A DNA stretch of 64,000 nucleotides from positions 1,860,001-1,924,000 of the forward strand of contig NZ_JABBYJ010000001.1 in NCBI RefSeq assembly GCF_012932565.1. Reading direction: 5' to 3'. The notes under the pieces were generated by a model. It ran no database searches. It saw nothing but the letters and a program-made list of their open reading frames with translations, and was not told where the DNA came from. Source of the stretch: Sneathiella limimaris. Its GTDB lineage: Bacteria; Pseudomonadota; Alphaproteobacteria; Sneathiellales; Sneathiellaceae. Shown here piece by piece: positions 26,371 to 34,502 of this stretch. Each line of letters opens with the position of its first letter. Within the stretch, counting starts at the first letter, position 1. The position numbers were made by a program, and so were the translations under genes.

Positions 26371-27108
26371 TTACACGGAGTCTCCCTCCAATATTGTTTC
26401 CAGAGGATAATGGAACGGGGAGGAAAAGCGGCTTAGTTTTTGAATGTGATGCTTTCTGAGATCTTTATCCTTTATATTTGAAAGAATAAACTCATCAAGT
26501 GATATCTCTTCATTGAAAAGTTCAATAATTTGGTTTTGCACCTCCCTTTGAGTGGCAGATCTAAAGGGCGCATTTGAGTTGCTGAATTCCCGAATTAGGA
26601 TCGGCTCGTTATGAGGGCCGAAGTGGCCGTGCTTGCTAATGTATGCATATATTGTGTTTAGAGGGCCGTAACCCTCACATTCACATAAAACGTTATCCAA
26701 TCGGGAGAATCTGTAATTGACACCCAATGCTTCTGTTGCATGCATCCTCTCGAGTTGGCTGCCAGTAAGCCACGTGATATGTCCTGTTATTTGCTGCCCT
26801 GGTGAATAACTCAGTGTTGCGGGGACTGATCCATATGCAGTTAGGTGGGCTGAAAAACTGCAAACAAAATCTCGTAGATGGATTTTTGTCACAGGAATCT
26901 GAGACGCTGGAATATGTGCAAATTTCCGCGCAAGTTGCTCTGGTGCGGCGTTGGATCCGCATGCGATTACAGGTGTAAGGGCCGAGAAATCTGTTGAGCC
27001 CGAGGGAAATGACTCGAACTTGCCGTCAGAAAAGAGAAAAGAATGGTTGGGCCGGGGATAGGGGTAACCAAGGGCCCTTTGGAGGATCTTATTTGGATTG
27101 GCAGGCAT
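26371..27108 (-). CDS. gamma-glutamylcyclotransferase-like protein
   Basis: 245 residues. VIACGSNAAPEQL (about 49-61) matches the YGSN-type substrate loop of the gamma-glutamylcyclotransferase/AIG2 fold, and a C-terminal helical tail follows. In this fold an acidic residue acts as catalytic base; ATEAL after the central strand is a candidate. Some family members degrade glutathione or gamma-glutamyl dipeptides, others have no known activity, so the substrate is open. It starts 15 bases after the receiver gene, so co-transcription is likely. No signal peptide. Confidence 0.65.
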   Translation of the reverse strand: MPANPNKILQRALGYPYPRPNHSFLFSDGKFESFPSGSTDFSALTPVIACGSNAAPEQLARKFAHIPASQIPVTKIHLRDFVCSFSAHLTAYGSVPATLSYSPGQQITGHITWLTGSQLERMHATEALGVNYRFSRLDNVLCECEGYGPLNTIYAYISKHGHFGPHNEPILIREFSNSNAPFRSATQREVQNQIIELFNEEISLDEFILSNIKDKDLRKHHIQKLSRFSSPFHYPLETILEGDSV

Positions 27109-27123
27109 TGATGAACAAAAATC

Positions 27124-27537
27124 TTAGGACAGAGCTTTTCTAAGGTCCGCCAAAGCAACTGGTTTTGTCAGTGTTTGAATTTTGGAAAGCCCTTTTGCGC
27201 CGCCCAGATCTTCCGCTAATTCGATGTAACGGGGATTGAAGCCGGTAACGATCAAAATATTGGCTTCGCAGTTTTGCTGGGCCAGCCAACTGATGAGTTC
27301 CACGCCGTCAATACCTGGCATAACCATATCCATGACGATATGTGTGGGAACTGAGGATAAGTAGGACGCCTGAAAATCCTGTGCTTTTTCAGTAACCGTC
27401 ACTTTGAAGCCCATGGCTTCAGCAACAGTCTTCACGAATTCACCGAATTCACGTTCATCATCGACAATAAGTAAATGCTTCTCAGCTAAGGCATCTGAAG
27501 TTTCTGTCGGCTGAACCTGGTTGCTGTTATCGTTCAT
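27124..27537 (-). CDS. single-domain response regulator (CheY-like)
   Basis: 137 residues. A polar N-terminal tail of about 20 residues precedes one receiver domain: acidic pair VDDE, phospho-acceptor Asp in VMDMVMPGIDG, and the conserved Lys in LTKPV near the end. There is no DNA-binding or output domain, so it acts through a protein partner or as a phosphate sink. No histidine kinase gene lies in the window. It heads the minus-strand group with the GGCT-like and AbrB-type genes. Confidence 0.88.
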   Translation of the reverse strand: MNDNSNQVQPTETSDALAEKHLLIVDDEREFGEFVKTVAEAMGFKVTVTEKAQDFQASYLSSVPTHIVMDMVMPGIDGVELISWLAQQNCEANILIVTGFNPRYIELAEDLGGAKGLSKIQTLTKPVALADLRKALS

Positions 27538-27727
27538 CTAGCCGCCTGCAATTGGGGGATTCGTATTTATTCCAAACATCAACTACATCTAAACCAAGGA
27601 TAAAAAATTATCCGTTAAGTTGTTGAAAAATCAACAAAGAAAACCATAGCAAATTGATTCTGATTGTAAAGTGGTTCCGCGATAACGGTTCTGTCGAAAC
27701 ACACTCATCGCGGTTACCAAATTCCAA

Positions 27728-28495
27728 TCAACTCACCAAATGCATGCCACCATCAACAAGCAGAAGTTCGCCGGTCACAAGATTAGCACCCTCGATGAAC
27801 CAAACTACGGCGTCGGCAATATCCTCTGGTTTAGAAATGTTTGCCAATGGAACCTTCTTCGTCATGGAAGCTTTGTTGCGATCATAGTTTTCTTCGCCCC
27901 AACCTTCCTTAAGCCATCTTGTCTCAATCATGCCAGGACAAATGGCGTTGACCGTAATTTCTGGGCCGAGCGCCCGCGCGAGCGATTTTGTCATGGAGTT
28001 AAGCGCTCCTTTTGAAGCGGCATAGGCAACTGATGAGCCGTGGCCGTGGGTTCCCGCAACAGAAGAAATCATGACAATTCGGCCGCGACCACTTTCTTTG
28101 AGGTAAGGAGCACAAGCCCGTGTCATCTGGAAGGGTCCAATTGTATTGACGGCATATATATCCTGAAAGTCTTGAGCAGATAGGCCATCGAGATCAGCGT
28201 GTGGAACAAATTTTGTCCGCCCTGCGTTATTGACCAGAGCATCAATTCGTCCCCATTTATCAACAGCAGCCTGCGCCAGTTTTTTGCAATCTTCATCGCG
28301 AGAGACGTCTCCCTGTACCACGATGCATTCGGCGCCTTCCGCGCGGACTTTGTCCGCTGTGTCATTCGCCTCTGTCTCACTTTTCGTGTAGTTGACGACA
28401 ATGTTGTAGTTCTTTTTAGCCAGTTCAATAGCGATAGCGGCGCCGGTTCCGGTTGCTGAGCCAGTCACAATAGCAACTTTTCGAGAGTTGGACAT
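27728..28495 (-). CDS. SDR family oxidoreductase
   Basis: 255-residue classical SDR. The cofactor loop TGSATGTG sits near the N-terminus, NNAG in the middle, then catalytic Ser of ISSVAG, Tyr and Lys of YAASK, and VDGGM at the end. The layout resembles FabG or acetoacetyl-CoA reductase. A phasin gene 6 kb away shows that the cell makes polyhydroxyalkanoate, but that does not prove a PhaB role. It is monocistronic: about 190 bases separate it from the receiver gene and 163 from divergent psuG. Confidence 0.88.
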   Translation of the reverse strand: MSNSRKVAIVTGSATGTGAAIAIELAKKNYNIVVNYTKSETEANDTADKVRAEGAECIVVQGDVSRDEDCKKLAQAAVDKWGRIDALVNNAGRTKFVPHADLDGLSAQDFQDIYAVNTIGPFQMTRACAPYLKESGRGRIVMISSVAGTHGHGSSVAYAASKGALNSMTKSLARALGPEITVNAICPGMIETRWLKEGWGEENYDRNKASMTKKVPLANISKPEDIADAVVWFIEGANLVTGELLLVDGGMHLVS

Positions 28496-28658
28496 ATACG
28501 TTCCCCAAATTGGTTGTTTATTTTTCTTTGCACTTAAAGTAGCGGGTTCCTGCGCATTAGTGCAACGAAAACCCGATCATTTTATGTTGAATTTCGAAGA
28601 AGCTCGCGTTAGGTCAATGAAACTTCTTTTTTAAGTCCTCCAGAATGTTGAGACAATT

Positions 28659-29567
28659 ATGAAACTCTCTTATTCCGCTGAAGTCGCTGAAGCTCTCAAG
28701 AATGGTGTCCCCATTGTTGCTTTGGAATCTACGATTATCAGTCACGGTTTTCCTTATCCAAAAAATGTAGAACTTGCGGAAGAGATGGAGACGATAATCC
28801 GGGAAAATGGGGCTATACCCGCTACTATTGCTATAATCCGGGGTAAAATTACCGTTGGGTTGGAGCTTGAAGAGCTATTGCATCTTGCCAAGTCCGGTGA
28901 TGTTCGAAAATGTTCTGTCCGTGACCTTTCAATGGCGTTGGTTGATGGGGTAACAGGGGCAACAACGGTTGCTTCTACGTCTTTTATTGCGGCTCGTGCC
29001 GGCATTCGTGTGTTTGCAACTGGTGGTATTGGAGGAGTTCATAAAGCGGAGGAGGGGGCGAACGGCTTCGATGTCTCTGCTGATTTACTAGAACTTTCTC
29101 GAACGGGCGTTGCTGTAGTTGCGGCGGGAGCTAAATCTATATTGGATTTGCCTGCGACTTTAGAGGTTTTAGAAAGTTTTAGTGTGCCTGTTATCGGCTA
29201 TCAGACAGACACCTTTCCCGCTTTTCATTGTCGTTCAAGCGGACTGAAATTACCTGCATGGACCGATAATATCGGGAAACTCGCTGATATTGTTGATACA
29301 CATCTGCAATTAGGGAGTGGGTCAGGTATGCTGATTTGTAACCCTGTTCCAGAAGCTGCTGCGATGACTAATGATGAAGTGGATGAGCTGGTTATGGCCG
29401 CTCAGCGTGAAGCGGTTGGTAAAGGCATAAAGGGTGCGGCGTTGACACCTTATATTCTGGGCGCTCTGGACCGGCTTTCGAAAGGGCGGACGAGCGAGGT
29501 GAACCTCGCTCTAGCCCTGAATAATGGAAAAGTTGCCGCTGAACTGGCAAGTTGTTTAGCTCGCTGA
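28659..29567 (+). CDS. psuG: pseudouridine-5'-phosphate glycosidase
   Basis: 302 residues. ALESTIISHGFPYP at about 21-34 is the family signature, and AAGAKSILD supplies Lys159, the expected Schiff-base lysine. It cleaves pseudouridine 5'-phosphate to uracil and ribose 5-phosphate reversibly. The partner pseudouridine kinase, normally adjacent or fused, is not in the window. The stop overlaps the convergent yedE gene by 12 bases. Confidence 0.93.
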   Translation: MKLSYSAEVAEALKNGVPIVALESTIISHGFPYPKNVELAEEMETIIRENGAIPATIAIIRGKITVGLELEELLHLAKSGDVRKCSVRDLSMALVDGVTGATTVASTSFIAARAGIRVFATGGIGGVHKAEEGANGFDVSADLLELSRTGVAVVAAGAKSILDLPATLEVLESFSVPVIGYQTDTFPAFHCRSSGLKLPAWTDNIGKLADIVDTHLQLGSGSGMLICNPVPEAAAMTNDEVDELVMAAQREAVGKGIKGAALTPYILGALDRLSKGRTSEVNLALALNNGKVAAELASCLAR

Positions 29568-29975
29568 GGCAGGAAACACTTTCTTGCCAATAAAGATACC
29601 GACAACCATTGCAACGCAGAACACAGCTATCTTTGGACTTGCATAAGCAAGGGAACTGAGCGCAGGTCCTGGGCATAAGCCACCGATTGCCCAACCGAGA
29701 CCAAAGAGTGCAGAACCGATGACAAGGCGTTTATCAATGTCTTTACGTGTTGGCAGGTAGAATTTGTCACCAAAGAGAGGGTGTGGCCGTTTTAGCAAAA
29801 AGTGAAATGCGATCACTGTCACCATCAGGCCACCGCCCATTACAAAAGCGAGACTAGGGTCCCAGTTTCCTGTCAAATCCAAGAAACCAACGACTTTGCT
29901 GGGGCTCAGCATGCCTGAGAGAGCCAATCCGTAGCCGAATAAAATGCCGGAAACAAGAGCAATTACTTTGTTCAT
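29556..29975 (-). CDS. YeeE/YedE family protein (DUF6691-type half transporter)
   Basis: 139 residues with four hydrophobic segments. The closing block GLGWAIGGLCPGPALSSLAY contains the conserved CPGPA cysteine loop. With its neighbour it forms the two-gene version of the YeeE/YedE fold, which carries thiosulfate or persulfide-type sulfur across the inner membrane through cysteine relay sites. The frame can be read back to 30104, but the ATG at 29975 has AGGAG 8 bases upstream and lies 2 bases from the previous stop, which settles the start. Confidence 0.9.
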   Translation of the reverse strand: MNKVIALVSGILFGYGLALSGMLSPSKVVGFLDLTGNWDPSLAFVMGGGLMVTVIAFHFLLKRPHPLFGDKFYLPTRKDIDKRLVIGSALFGLGWAIGGLCPGPALSSLAYASPKIAVFCVAMVVGIFIGKKVFPASAS

Positions 29976-29977
29976 GA

Positions 29978-30421
29978 TTAGGCTCCTAAAAATGTGCGAA
30001 TAATGAAAACAGTGATGACCGCGACAACCATGAAAGTTATCGTGGCGACGAGAGATCTTGCAGATAGACGGCCTAGTCCGCAAATGCCATGGCCGCTTGT
30101 GCAACCCGCGCCAATGTTCGTACCAAGACCAACAAGCAAGCCGCCGATAATCATCGCAATGTAATGCTCATTGTCGGACCAGTTATATGGATTGATGTTG
30201 ATGTAGGAGATGTCTCCACCGGAAATCGGAAAGAGGACAGCTCCACCGATAAGGCCAAGCACGAAGAGAACGCGCCATCCCAAGTCCGAGACAACTGGTG
30301 GGACAAGACCACCAAGAATACCGCTAATACCGGCGATCCGACCACCAGTTAGCAGGATAGTGGCTGAGATACCAATTATCAGTCCTCCAGCCAGAGAGAG
30401 ATAAGGGGTGAAATTTTCCAT
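29978..30421 (-). CDS. YeeE/YedE family protein (first half transporter)
   Basis: 147 residues, four hydrophobic segments, with the family motif GAGCTSGHGICG carrying two conserved cysteines. It pairs with the protein encoded immediately downstream, as in the PmpA/PmpB arrangement linked to BigR. The ATG directly abuts the sulP stop (TAAATG), so translation is likely coupled. The expected cargo is a reduced sulfur species; sulfite or selenium compounds are alternatives. Confidence 0.92.
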   Translation of the reverse strand: MENFTPYLSLAGGLIIGISATILLTGGRIAGISGILGGLVPPVVSDLGWRVLFVLGLIGGAVLFPISGGDISYININPYNWSDNEHYIAMIIGGLLVGLGTNIGAGCTSGHGICGLGRLSARSLVATITFMVVAVITVFIIRTFLGA

Positions 30422-32182
30422 TTAGATACTCCATTCCGGATCATTTAACAGGGGATTCCCTTTTTGGGATAAAACTTTGAAGGCTTCGAATGTACTCAGA
30501 AAAACAAACGGGGAATTCTCTGACTTTAAAAGTTGCGAGGTGGAGAGGCGATCCATGACAGGGCCTTTTACCTCGGCAAAATGCAGTTCAATTCCGTTTT
30601 CTTTGAGTTCCTCCTGAAGGAGCTCAAGAGTATGGAGCGCACTTCCATCAATGGAATTGATGGCACTGCAAATAAGAAGGACATCTGTAATCTGGGTCTT
30701 GCTTGCAACTTTGTTGAGAATGAAATTCTCAAGGTAACTGGCATTGGCAAAAAACAGGCTTTCGTCGATCCTGAGAGCAAGCAAATGGGGATAAGTTTTG
30801 ACTTTATGCCGGTTGATATTCCGAAAATGTTCTGTATCGCCTACCTGGCCTACGATGGCAATGTGGGGCCGGCTGGAACGCCAGAAATGTAAAATTAGCG
30901 AGAGTGAGATACCAACAATAAGTCCGGTCTCAATGCCAAAAAACAGAACCGAGATAAATGTACTGCCCTCTGCAATCCCGTCCGCACGATCGTAACGAAG
31001 GTTTTTTAGGAACCCTTTGATGTCGACAAGTTCAAGGATGGCGACGAGGATAATTGCGGCCAATACAGTTTTTGGGATGTAGTAGAAAAGCGGTGTAAAA
31101 AAGGCCAACGTGAGACCAATAAGACAAGCGGTAATAATCGCTGCCATCTGTGTATTGGCGCCAGCGGTGTGATTAACAACTGATCGGCTAAAGCCGCCAC
31201 AAACTGGACTTCCTCCAGTGAAACCACTTCCAAGATTGGCAAATCCGAGCCCCCAGGCTTCCTGATTAACGTCCAGCTTTTGGCGGCGTTTGTTTGCCAA
31301 GACCTTGGCGATTGCAACGCTCTCAACATAGCTGATGATTGTGATCAAAACTGCAGAAGGAGCCAACTGCTGGAAAAGTCCCAGGTCAAAGCTAATCATC
31401 TGCAGGTCAGGTAAACCTTCAGGGATGGATCCGATGACTTTTACGTTCTCAGTCTCGGCGAGGTTGAGGCCATACACAATCAGCGTGCTGAGTATAAGAA
31501 CCAGAAGTGGTCCCGTCTTTGAAAGTCCTGCCGCCAGATTTTTCAGTGGATCAATATTTTGCAAGATAGATGCAAAATATTTCCGAGCCAGATACAGAAG
31601 AATTAGGCTGAAAATACCAATGATGAGAGTTGTTCCATTCAAAGGGTCCCAGACGTTACTTAGTAAATTCTGTGGTAGGAAATCGTTATATGTGAGTTTT
31701 GAATTGAAGCCGCCAAAGGGTGTTAGTTGACTGAATGCGATCAGCAAGGCAGCCGCGCTTGTAAAACCCGCCATAACCGGATGGCTCAGAAATTCAGTTA
31801 AAAGCCCGAGCCGTAAGACGCCAATTATTAAAAAGCAAACACCAACCATGGCTGACAAGGTTATAGCGGCGGCCAAATATTCCTCTGTCCCTTGTGCGGC
31901 AACAGATGAAAGTGCATAAGCAACCATCAATGAGGCGACCGCCACGGGGCCGACTGCCAATGTGCGACTACTGCCAAACAATGCATACATAATTGGCGGC
32001 GTGATGCTGGCGTAGAGCCCAATTTCAGGGGGAAGACCTGCCAGGGCTGAGTAGGCCATAGCCTGTGGGATTAGAAGGATAGCGGTGATAATTCCCGCTG
32101 TCAGATCCCCTCCAAAAGTTTTCTGATTGTAGGTTTTCAGCCAACTGATTGCAGGAACGAATTTTTCAGTCTGAAAAGTCAT
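30422..32182 (-). CDS. SulP family anion transporter with STAS domain
   Basis: 586 residues. About 12-14 membrane segments of the SulP/SLC26 fold (PQAMAYSALAGLPPEIGLYAS near the start) are followed by a C-terminal STAS domain with the IDGSAL loop. Members carry sulfate, bicarbonate or other anions. Its place between a thiol-switch ArsR gene and a YeeE/YedE pair points to sulfate, sulfite or another sulfur oxyanion. The ATG at 32182, with AGGAAG 9 bases upstream, is 2 bases past the arsR stop; an in-frame TTG at 32200 is less likely. Confidence 0.93.
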   Translation of the reverse strand: MTFQTEKFVPAISWLKTYNQKTFGGDLTAGIITAILLIPQAMAYSALAGLPPEIGLYASITPPIMYALFGSSRTLAVGPVAVASLMVAYALSSVAAQGTEEYLAAAITLSAMVGVCFLIIGVLRLGLLTEFLSHPVMAGFTSAAALLIAFSQLTPFGGFNSKLTYNDFLPQNLLSNVWDPLNGTTLIIGIFSLILLYLARKYFASILQNIDPLKNLAAGLSKTGPLLVLILSTLIVYGLNLAETENVKVIGSIPEGLPDLQMISFDLGLFQQLAPSAVLITIISYVESVAIAKVLANKRRQKLDVNQEAWGLGFANLGSGFTGGSPVCGGFSRSVVNHTAGANTQMAAIITACLIGLTLAFFTPLFYYIPKTVLAAIILVAILELVDIKGFLKNLRYDRADGIAEGSTFISVLFFGIETGLIVGISLSLILHFWRSSRPHIAIVGQVGDTEHFRNINRHKVKTYPHLLALRIDESLFFANASYLENFILNKVASKTQITDVLLICSAINSIDGSALHTLELLQEELKENGIELHFAEVKGPVMDRLSTSQLLKSENSPFVFLSTFEAFKVLSQKGNPLLNDPEWSI

Positions 32183-32184
32183 GA

Positions 32185-32484
32185 TCAATCTTCCTGACAA
32201 TAAAGTGCATACAGAGTGGATATGATGTGCTTTGCTTCGTCACCGTCGAGGGAGTAAAAAATTGTTTGTCCTTCTCGACGCGTTTTCACTAATCCGTCTT
32301 TTCTCAGTAAGGCAAGCTGCTGCGAAATCGAAGAGGGGCGAGCCTCCAAGGCAGCAGCTAGTTCGTTTACCGGCTTTTCCTGATCATTGAGCTGGCATAG
32401 CAACATAAGCCGTGTTTCACTGGAAAGTGCTTTCATGAGGGTGCTGGCTCGTGTTGCTGATTTTTTCATGTCTTCCATATTCAT
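32185..32484 (-). CDS. bigR: ArsR/SmtB-family repressor, BigR/SqrR-like persulfide sensor
   Basis: 99-residue winged-helix protein. The recognition helix region is SSISQQLALLRKDGLV and the wing RREGQTIFYSL. It has only two cysteines, Cys30 (LLCQL) and Cys96 (ALYCQED), 66 residues apart; BigR and SqrR use a pair with the same separation to form a di- or tetrasulfide and release DNA. The metal-site CxC of ArsR is absent. It is first in the operon arsR-sulP-yeeE/yedE-yedE, and a palindrome lies just ahead of its ATG, so autorepression relieved by sulfide stress is inferred. A second ATG at 32478 is an alternative start. Confidence 0.88.
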   Translation of the reverse strand: MNMEDMKKSATRASTLMKALSSETRLMLLCQLNDQEKPVNELAAALEARPSSISQQLALLRKDGLVKTRREGQTIFYSLDGDEAKHIISTLYALYCQED

Positions 32485-32491
32485 ATATGCT

Positions 32492-32511
32492 TATCTACAT
32501 ATATACAGATA
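32492..32511. promoter_or_regulatory. candidate operator of the ArsR-type regulator
   Basis: A 20-base near-palindrome, TATCT-ac-ATATAT-ac-AGATA, with outer arms and centre symmetric and only the ac pairs breaking symmetry. It begins 8 bases ahead of the regulator ATG in a very AT-rich stretch, where it would cover the promoter or transcript start. AT-rich dyads at this place are typical of BigR/SqrR operators. Confidence 0.6.
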
Positions 32512-32704
32512 TATAGTCAAGAAAAGATTTATGATTTGTCAGCGTGAGTGGGGTTAATCCGGTGAGGGCAGGCTAAATAATTGGGCTTAGTCAGCCGGGC
32601 GATTTGAGATTTGTTCGTTTGTTAAGGGGATAAATAGATCCCATCAAAAGCATGGGAAATACGAGGCATGGCCTGCTTTACTATAAATGTGAAAAGCCGG
32701 AAGC

Positions 32705-34015
32705 TTAGTTTTGTGCAACCCGCATCAGGTTGCCATTGTCCGGAGTCACGATAAAGCAGGACATGCTTTGGCGCATAAGGCTTTGGCAAGCTTTTCGGGC
32801 GCTGTTTTCGTCGAAGCCTAACATTTGGGCTCGGTACACTGGGGTACCTTTATGGACGACTTTTTGAATATGGTAGCGCGTGTCGGTTAGCAAGTTACTG
32901 ATCCGATTGGAAGCCATATCCAACAGATCTCGCGCTCTGCCAGGCCGAGAGAATGCACCAATTTGAATTCCCCAGTTTCCGTCACTATCGATTTGTGGTG
33001 AAGGGGGTGGTGTTGGCGCGGATACTTTAGCGACAACAGGTTCCTTCGTCACTGCAGCGGATGCGACTGCAACCGGTTTGCTTGAGCCTGTATTGGTATG
33101 AGGACTTCCGAGCGCAATCTGAGGTGGCCGTTGGCTAGGCAGCGGAATTGTAAAGGGACGTATTGTGTCCATCTTCTCAAAACCACGATCCAACAGTTTG
33201 GTCATATGTCTGTCCCGGCTCTTTGCTGTTCTGCCGCCAAAGACAACACCGATCAAGCGGTTGCCGCCCCGTTTGGCAGAAGCAACCAGATTGAAACCGG
33301 ATGCGCGGATGTAGCCCGTCTTGATCCCATCTGCACCTGAATATTTCCCAAGCAGGTTATTGTGATTTTTGTATGTGTGACCCTTGTAGTCGAATTTCTG
33401 AAGGGACAGATAATCATAATAGCCGGGGAAGTCGTGGATAATTGCTGCCCCTAAAATTGCCATGTCGCGAGCTGTACTCTTTTGGCGCCGGTTTGGAAGG
33501 CCGCTTGCGTTCCGAAAACTTGTCCGGCTCATTCCGAGCTTGCGCGCTTTCTCAGTCATATCACGTGCAAATGCCGCCTCAGTCGGAGCCATAGCTTCTG
33601 CAAGGACTGTAGCGGCATCGTTGGCCGACTTAGTGATCAGGCCGAACATGGCGTCCCGCACACTGATTGTACTTCCGCGTTTCAAGCCAAGTTTGGTTGG
33701 TGTTTGGCCGGCAGCTCGCGCAGAAACAGGGAGGCGTTGGTCAAGCTTCAGTTTGCCAGTCTTGAGTGCCTCAAAAGTCATGTAAAGTGTCATGATTTTG
33801 GTCAGTGAAGCAGGATAAAGCTTTTTGTCGGCATTCCTTGCAAAGAGGACTTGTCCCGTACGGCTGTCCATCACAATTGATGCATATCTTGCTTCGGCCT
33901 GAGAAGCAAAATTGATGGTACCAAACAGTATTGTTAAAAGGAGAAGGGATAGTGTAAGCGCCTGCCGCACAAATGGGGCAGTTCGAGGTGATGCTTCCGT
34001 GTTGATGGCCTTCAC
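32705..34015 (-). CDS. dacC: D-alanyl-D-alanine carboxypeptidase with C-terminal SPOR domain
   Basis: 436 residues from GTG 34015. A signal peptide with hydrophobic core is cut after an AEA site. The penicillin-binding catalytic set follows: SLTK (SxxK) in YPASLTKIM, SAN (SxN) in TKSANDAA, and KTG in GIKTGY. A Pro/Val-rich linker leads to a SPOR domain (GNWGIQIGAFS...) that binds denuded glycan at the septum. It trims pentapeptide side chains in the periplasm. No ATG exists; GTG 34015 has AAGG 8 bases upstream and gives a clean signal peptide, while GTG 34051 and TTG 34099 are alternatives. Confidence 0.9.
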   Translation of the reverse strand: MKAINTEASPRTAPFVRQALTLSLLLLTILFGTINFASQAEARYASIVMDSRTGQVLFARNADKKLYPASLTKIMTLYMTFEALKTGKLKLDQRLPVSARAAGQTPTKLGLKRGSTISVRDAMFGLITKSANDAATVLAEAMAPTEAAFARDMTEKARKLGMSRTSFRNASGLPNRRQKSTARDMAILGAAIIHDFPGYYDYLSLQKFDYKGHTYKNHNNLLGKYSGADGIKTGYIRASGFNLVASAKRGGNRLIGVVFGGRTAKSRDRHMTKLLDRGFEKMDTIRPFTIPLPSQRPPQIALGSPHTNTGSSKPVAVASAAVTKEPVVAKVSAPTPPPSPQIDSDGNWGIQIGAFSRPGRARDLLDMASNRISNLLTDTRYHIQKVVHKGTPVYRAQMLGFDENSARKACQSLMRQSMSCFIVTPDNGNLMRVAQN

Positions 34016-34398
34016 ATTCAGGGCCTTAACAAGAGACTCAATCAATTGCACTTTCAATCCACATGTAAACTTTAATTTGATGACTGACGCAACGCACAAA
34101 GATGCTGTGACAATTACTCTATGAAAACGTGCGAATCATGTCCATCAAAAATAAAAAAAACTTATTAAAATCTGTCTGATAAGTGACATTTTTAACTTTA
34201 ACTGTTTAAAGCCCCCTTTTTGGAGCATGCCGCAATCCTAGAGTAAGTTGGTTAAGAAAGAGTAAGGCCAATCAGTTTATTTTTTGGCTTTTTTAAAGCT
34301 GCAACTGCTAAATAAAAGTGCATATAAATTTCCACTAATTTTCGTATCAGGTAAATTTGTTCATTAAAATCAATTATTTAGGTTGGATAAATTTTATA

Positions 34399-34413
34399 TT
34401 GTGCAGTGCACAA
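34399..34413. promoter_or_regulatory. TGC-N3-GCA dyad, candidate PhaR site 1
   Basis: TTGTGCA and TGCACAA form perfect 7-base arms around one base. The core TGC-agt-GCA matches the CTGC-N3/4-GCAG type of site reported for the polyhydroxyalkanoate regulator PhaR. It ends 6 bases ahead of the -35 box of the phasin promoter. Confidence 0.6.
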
Positions 34414-34419
34414 AAACTG

Positions 34420-34447
34420 TTGACAAGTTAGAATAGATGCATATATT
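34420..34447 (+). promoter_or_regulatory. sigma-70 type promoter of the phasin gene
   Basis: A consensus -35 TTGACA at 34420-34425 and TATATT at 34442-34447 are spaced by 16 bases. This predicts a leader of about 48 bases before the phasin ATG and is the clearest promoter in the window, in line with the very high expression known for phasins. Confidence 0.7.
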
Positions 34448-34456
34448 GAGTGCTGA

Positions 34457-34471
34457 TGTTGCGATGCAGCA
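34457..34471. promoter_or_regulatory. TGC-N3-GCA dyad, candidate PhaR site 2
   Basis: TGTTGC-gat-GCAGCA, one mismatch between arms, lies just past the expected transcript start. With site 1 it brackets the core promoter, so a bound repressor dimer pair would block polymerase. Confidence 0.55.
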
Positions 34472-34502
34472 TTTTGGATTGCTATTCTCGAAAGGTACCC
34501 CA

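Larger units (their letters stand above)
34016..34502. other. intergenic region upstream of the phasin gene
   Basis: About 490 bases between divergent genes, depending on the carboxypeptidase start. Very AT-rich, with poly-A near 34150. Its right end holds the phasin promoter and two TGC-N3-GCA dyads listed separately. I see no gene in the rest; the short frame from 34437 merely extends the phasin gene upstream across the promoter. Confidence 0.6.

Noticed and set aside
29976-30104. Upstream extension of the second YeeE/YedE gene
   Set aside because: It overlaps the preceding coupled gene; the ATG at 29975 has an AGGAG site and matches the family.
34437-34502. Upstream extension of the phasin gene
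   Set aside because: It would run through the -10 box and the second dyad; the ATG at 34503 has a ribosome site and the family start.
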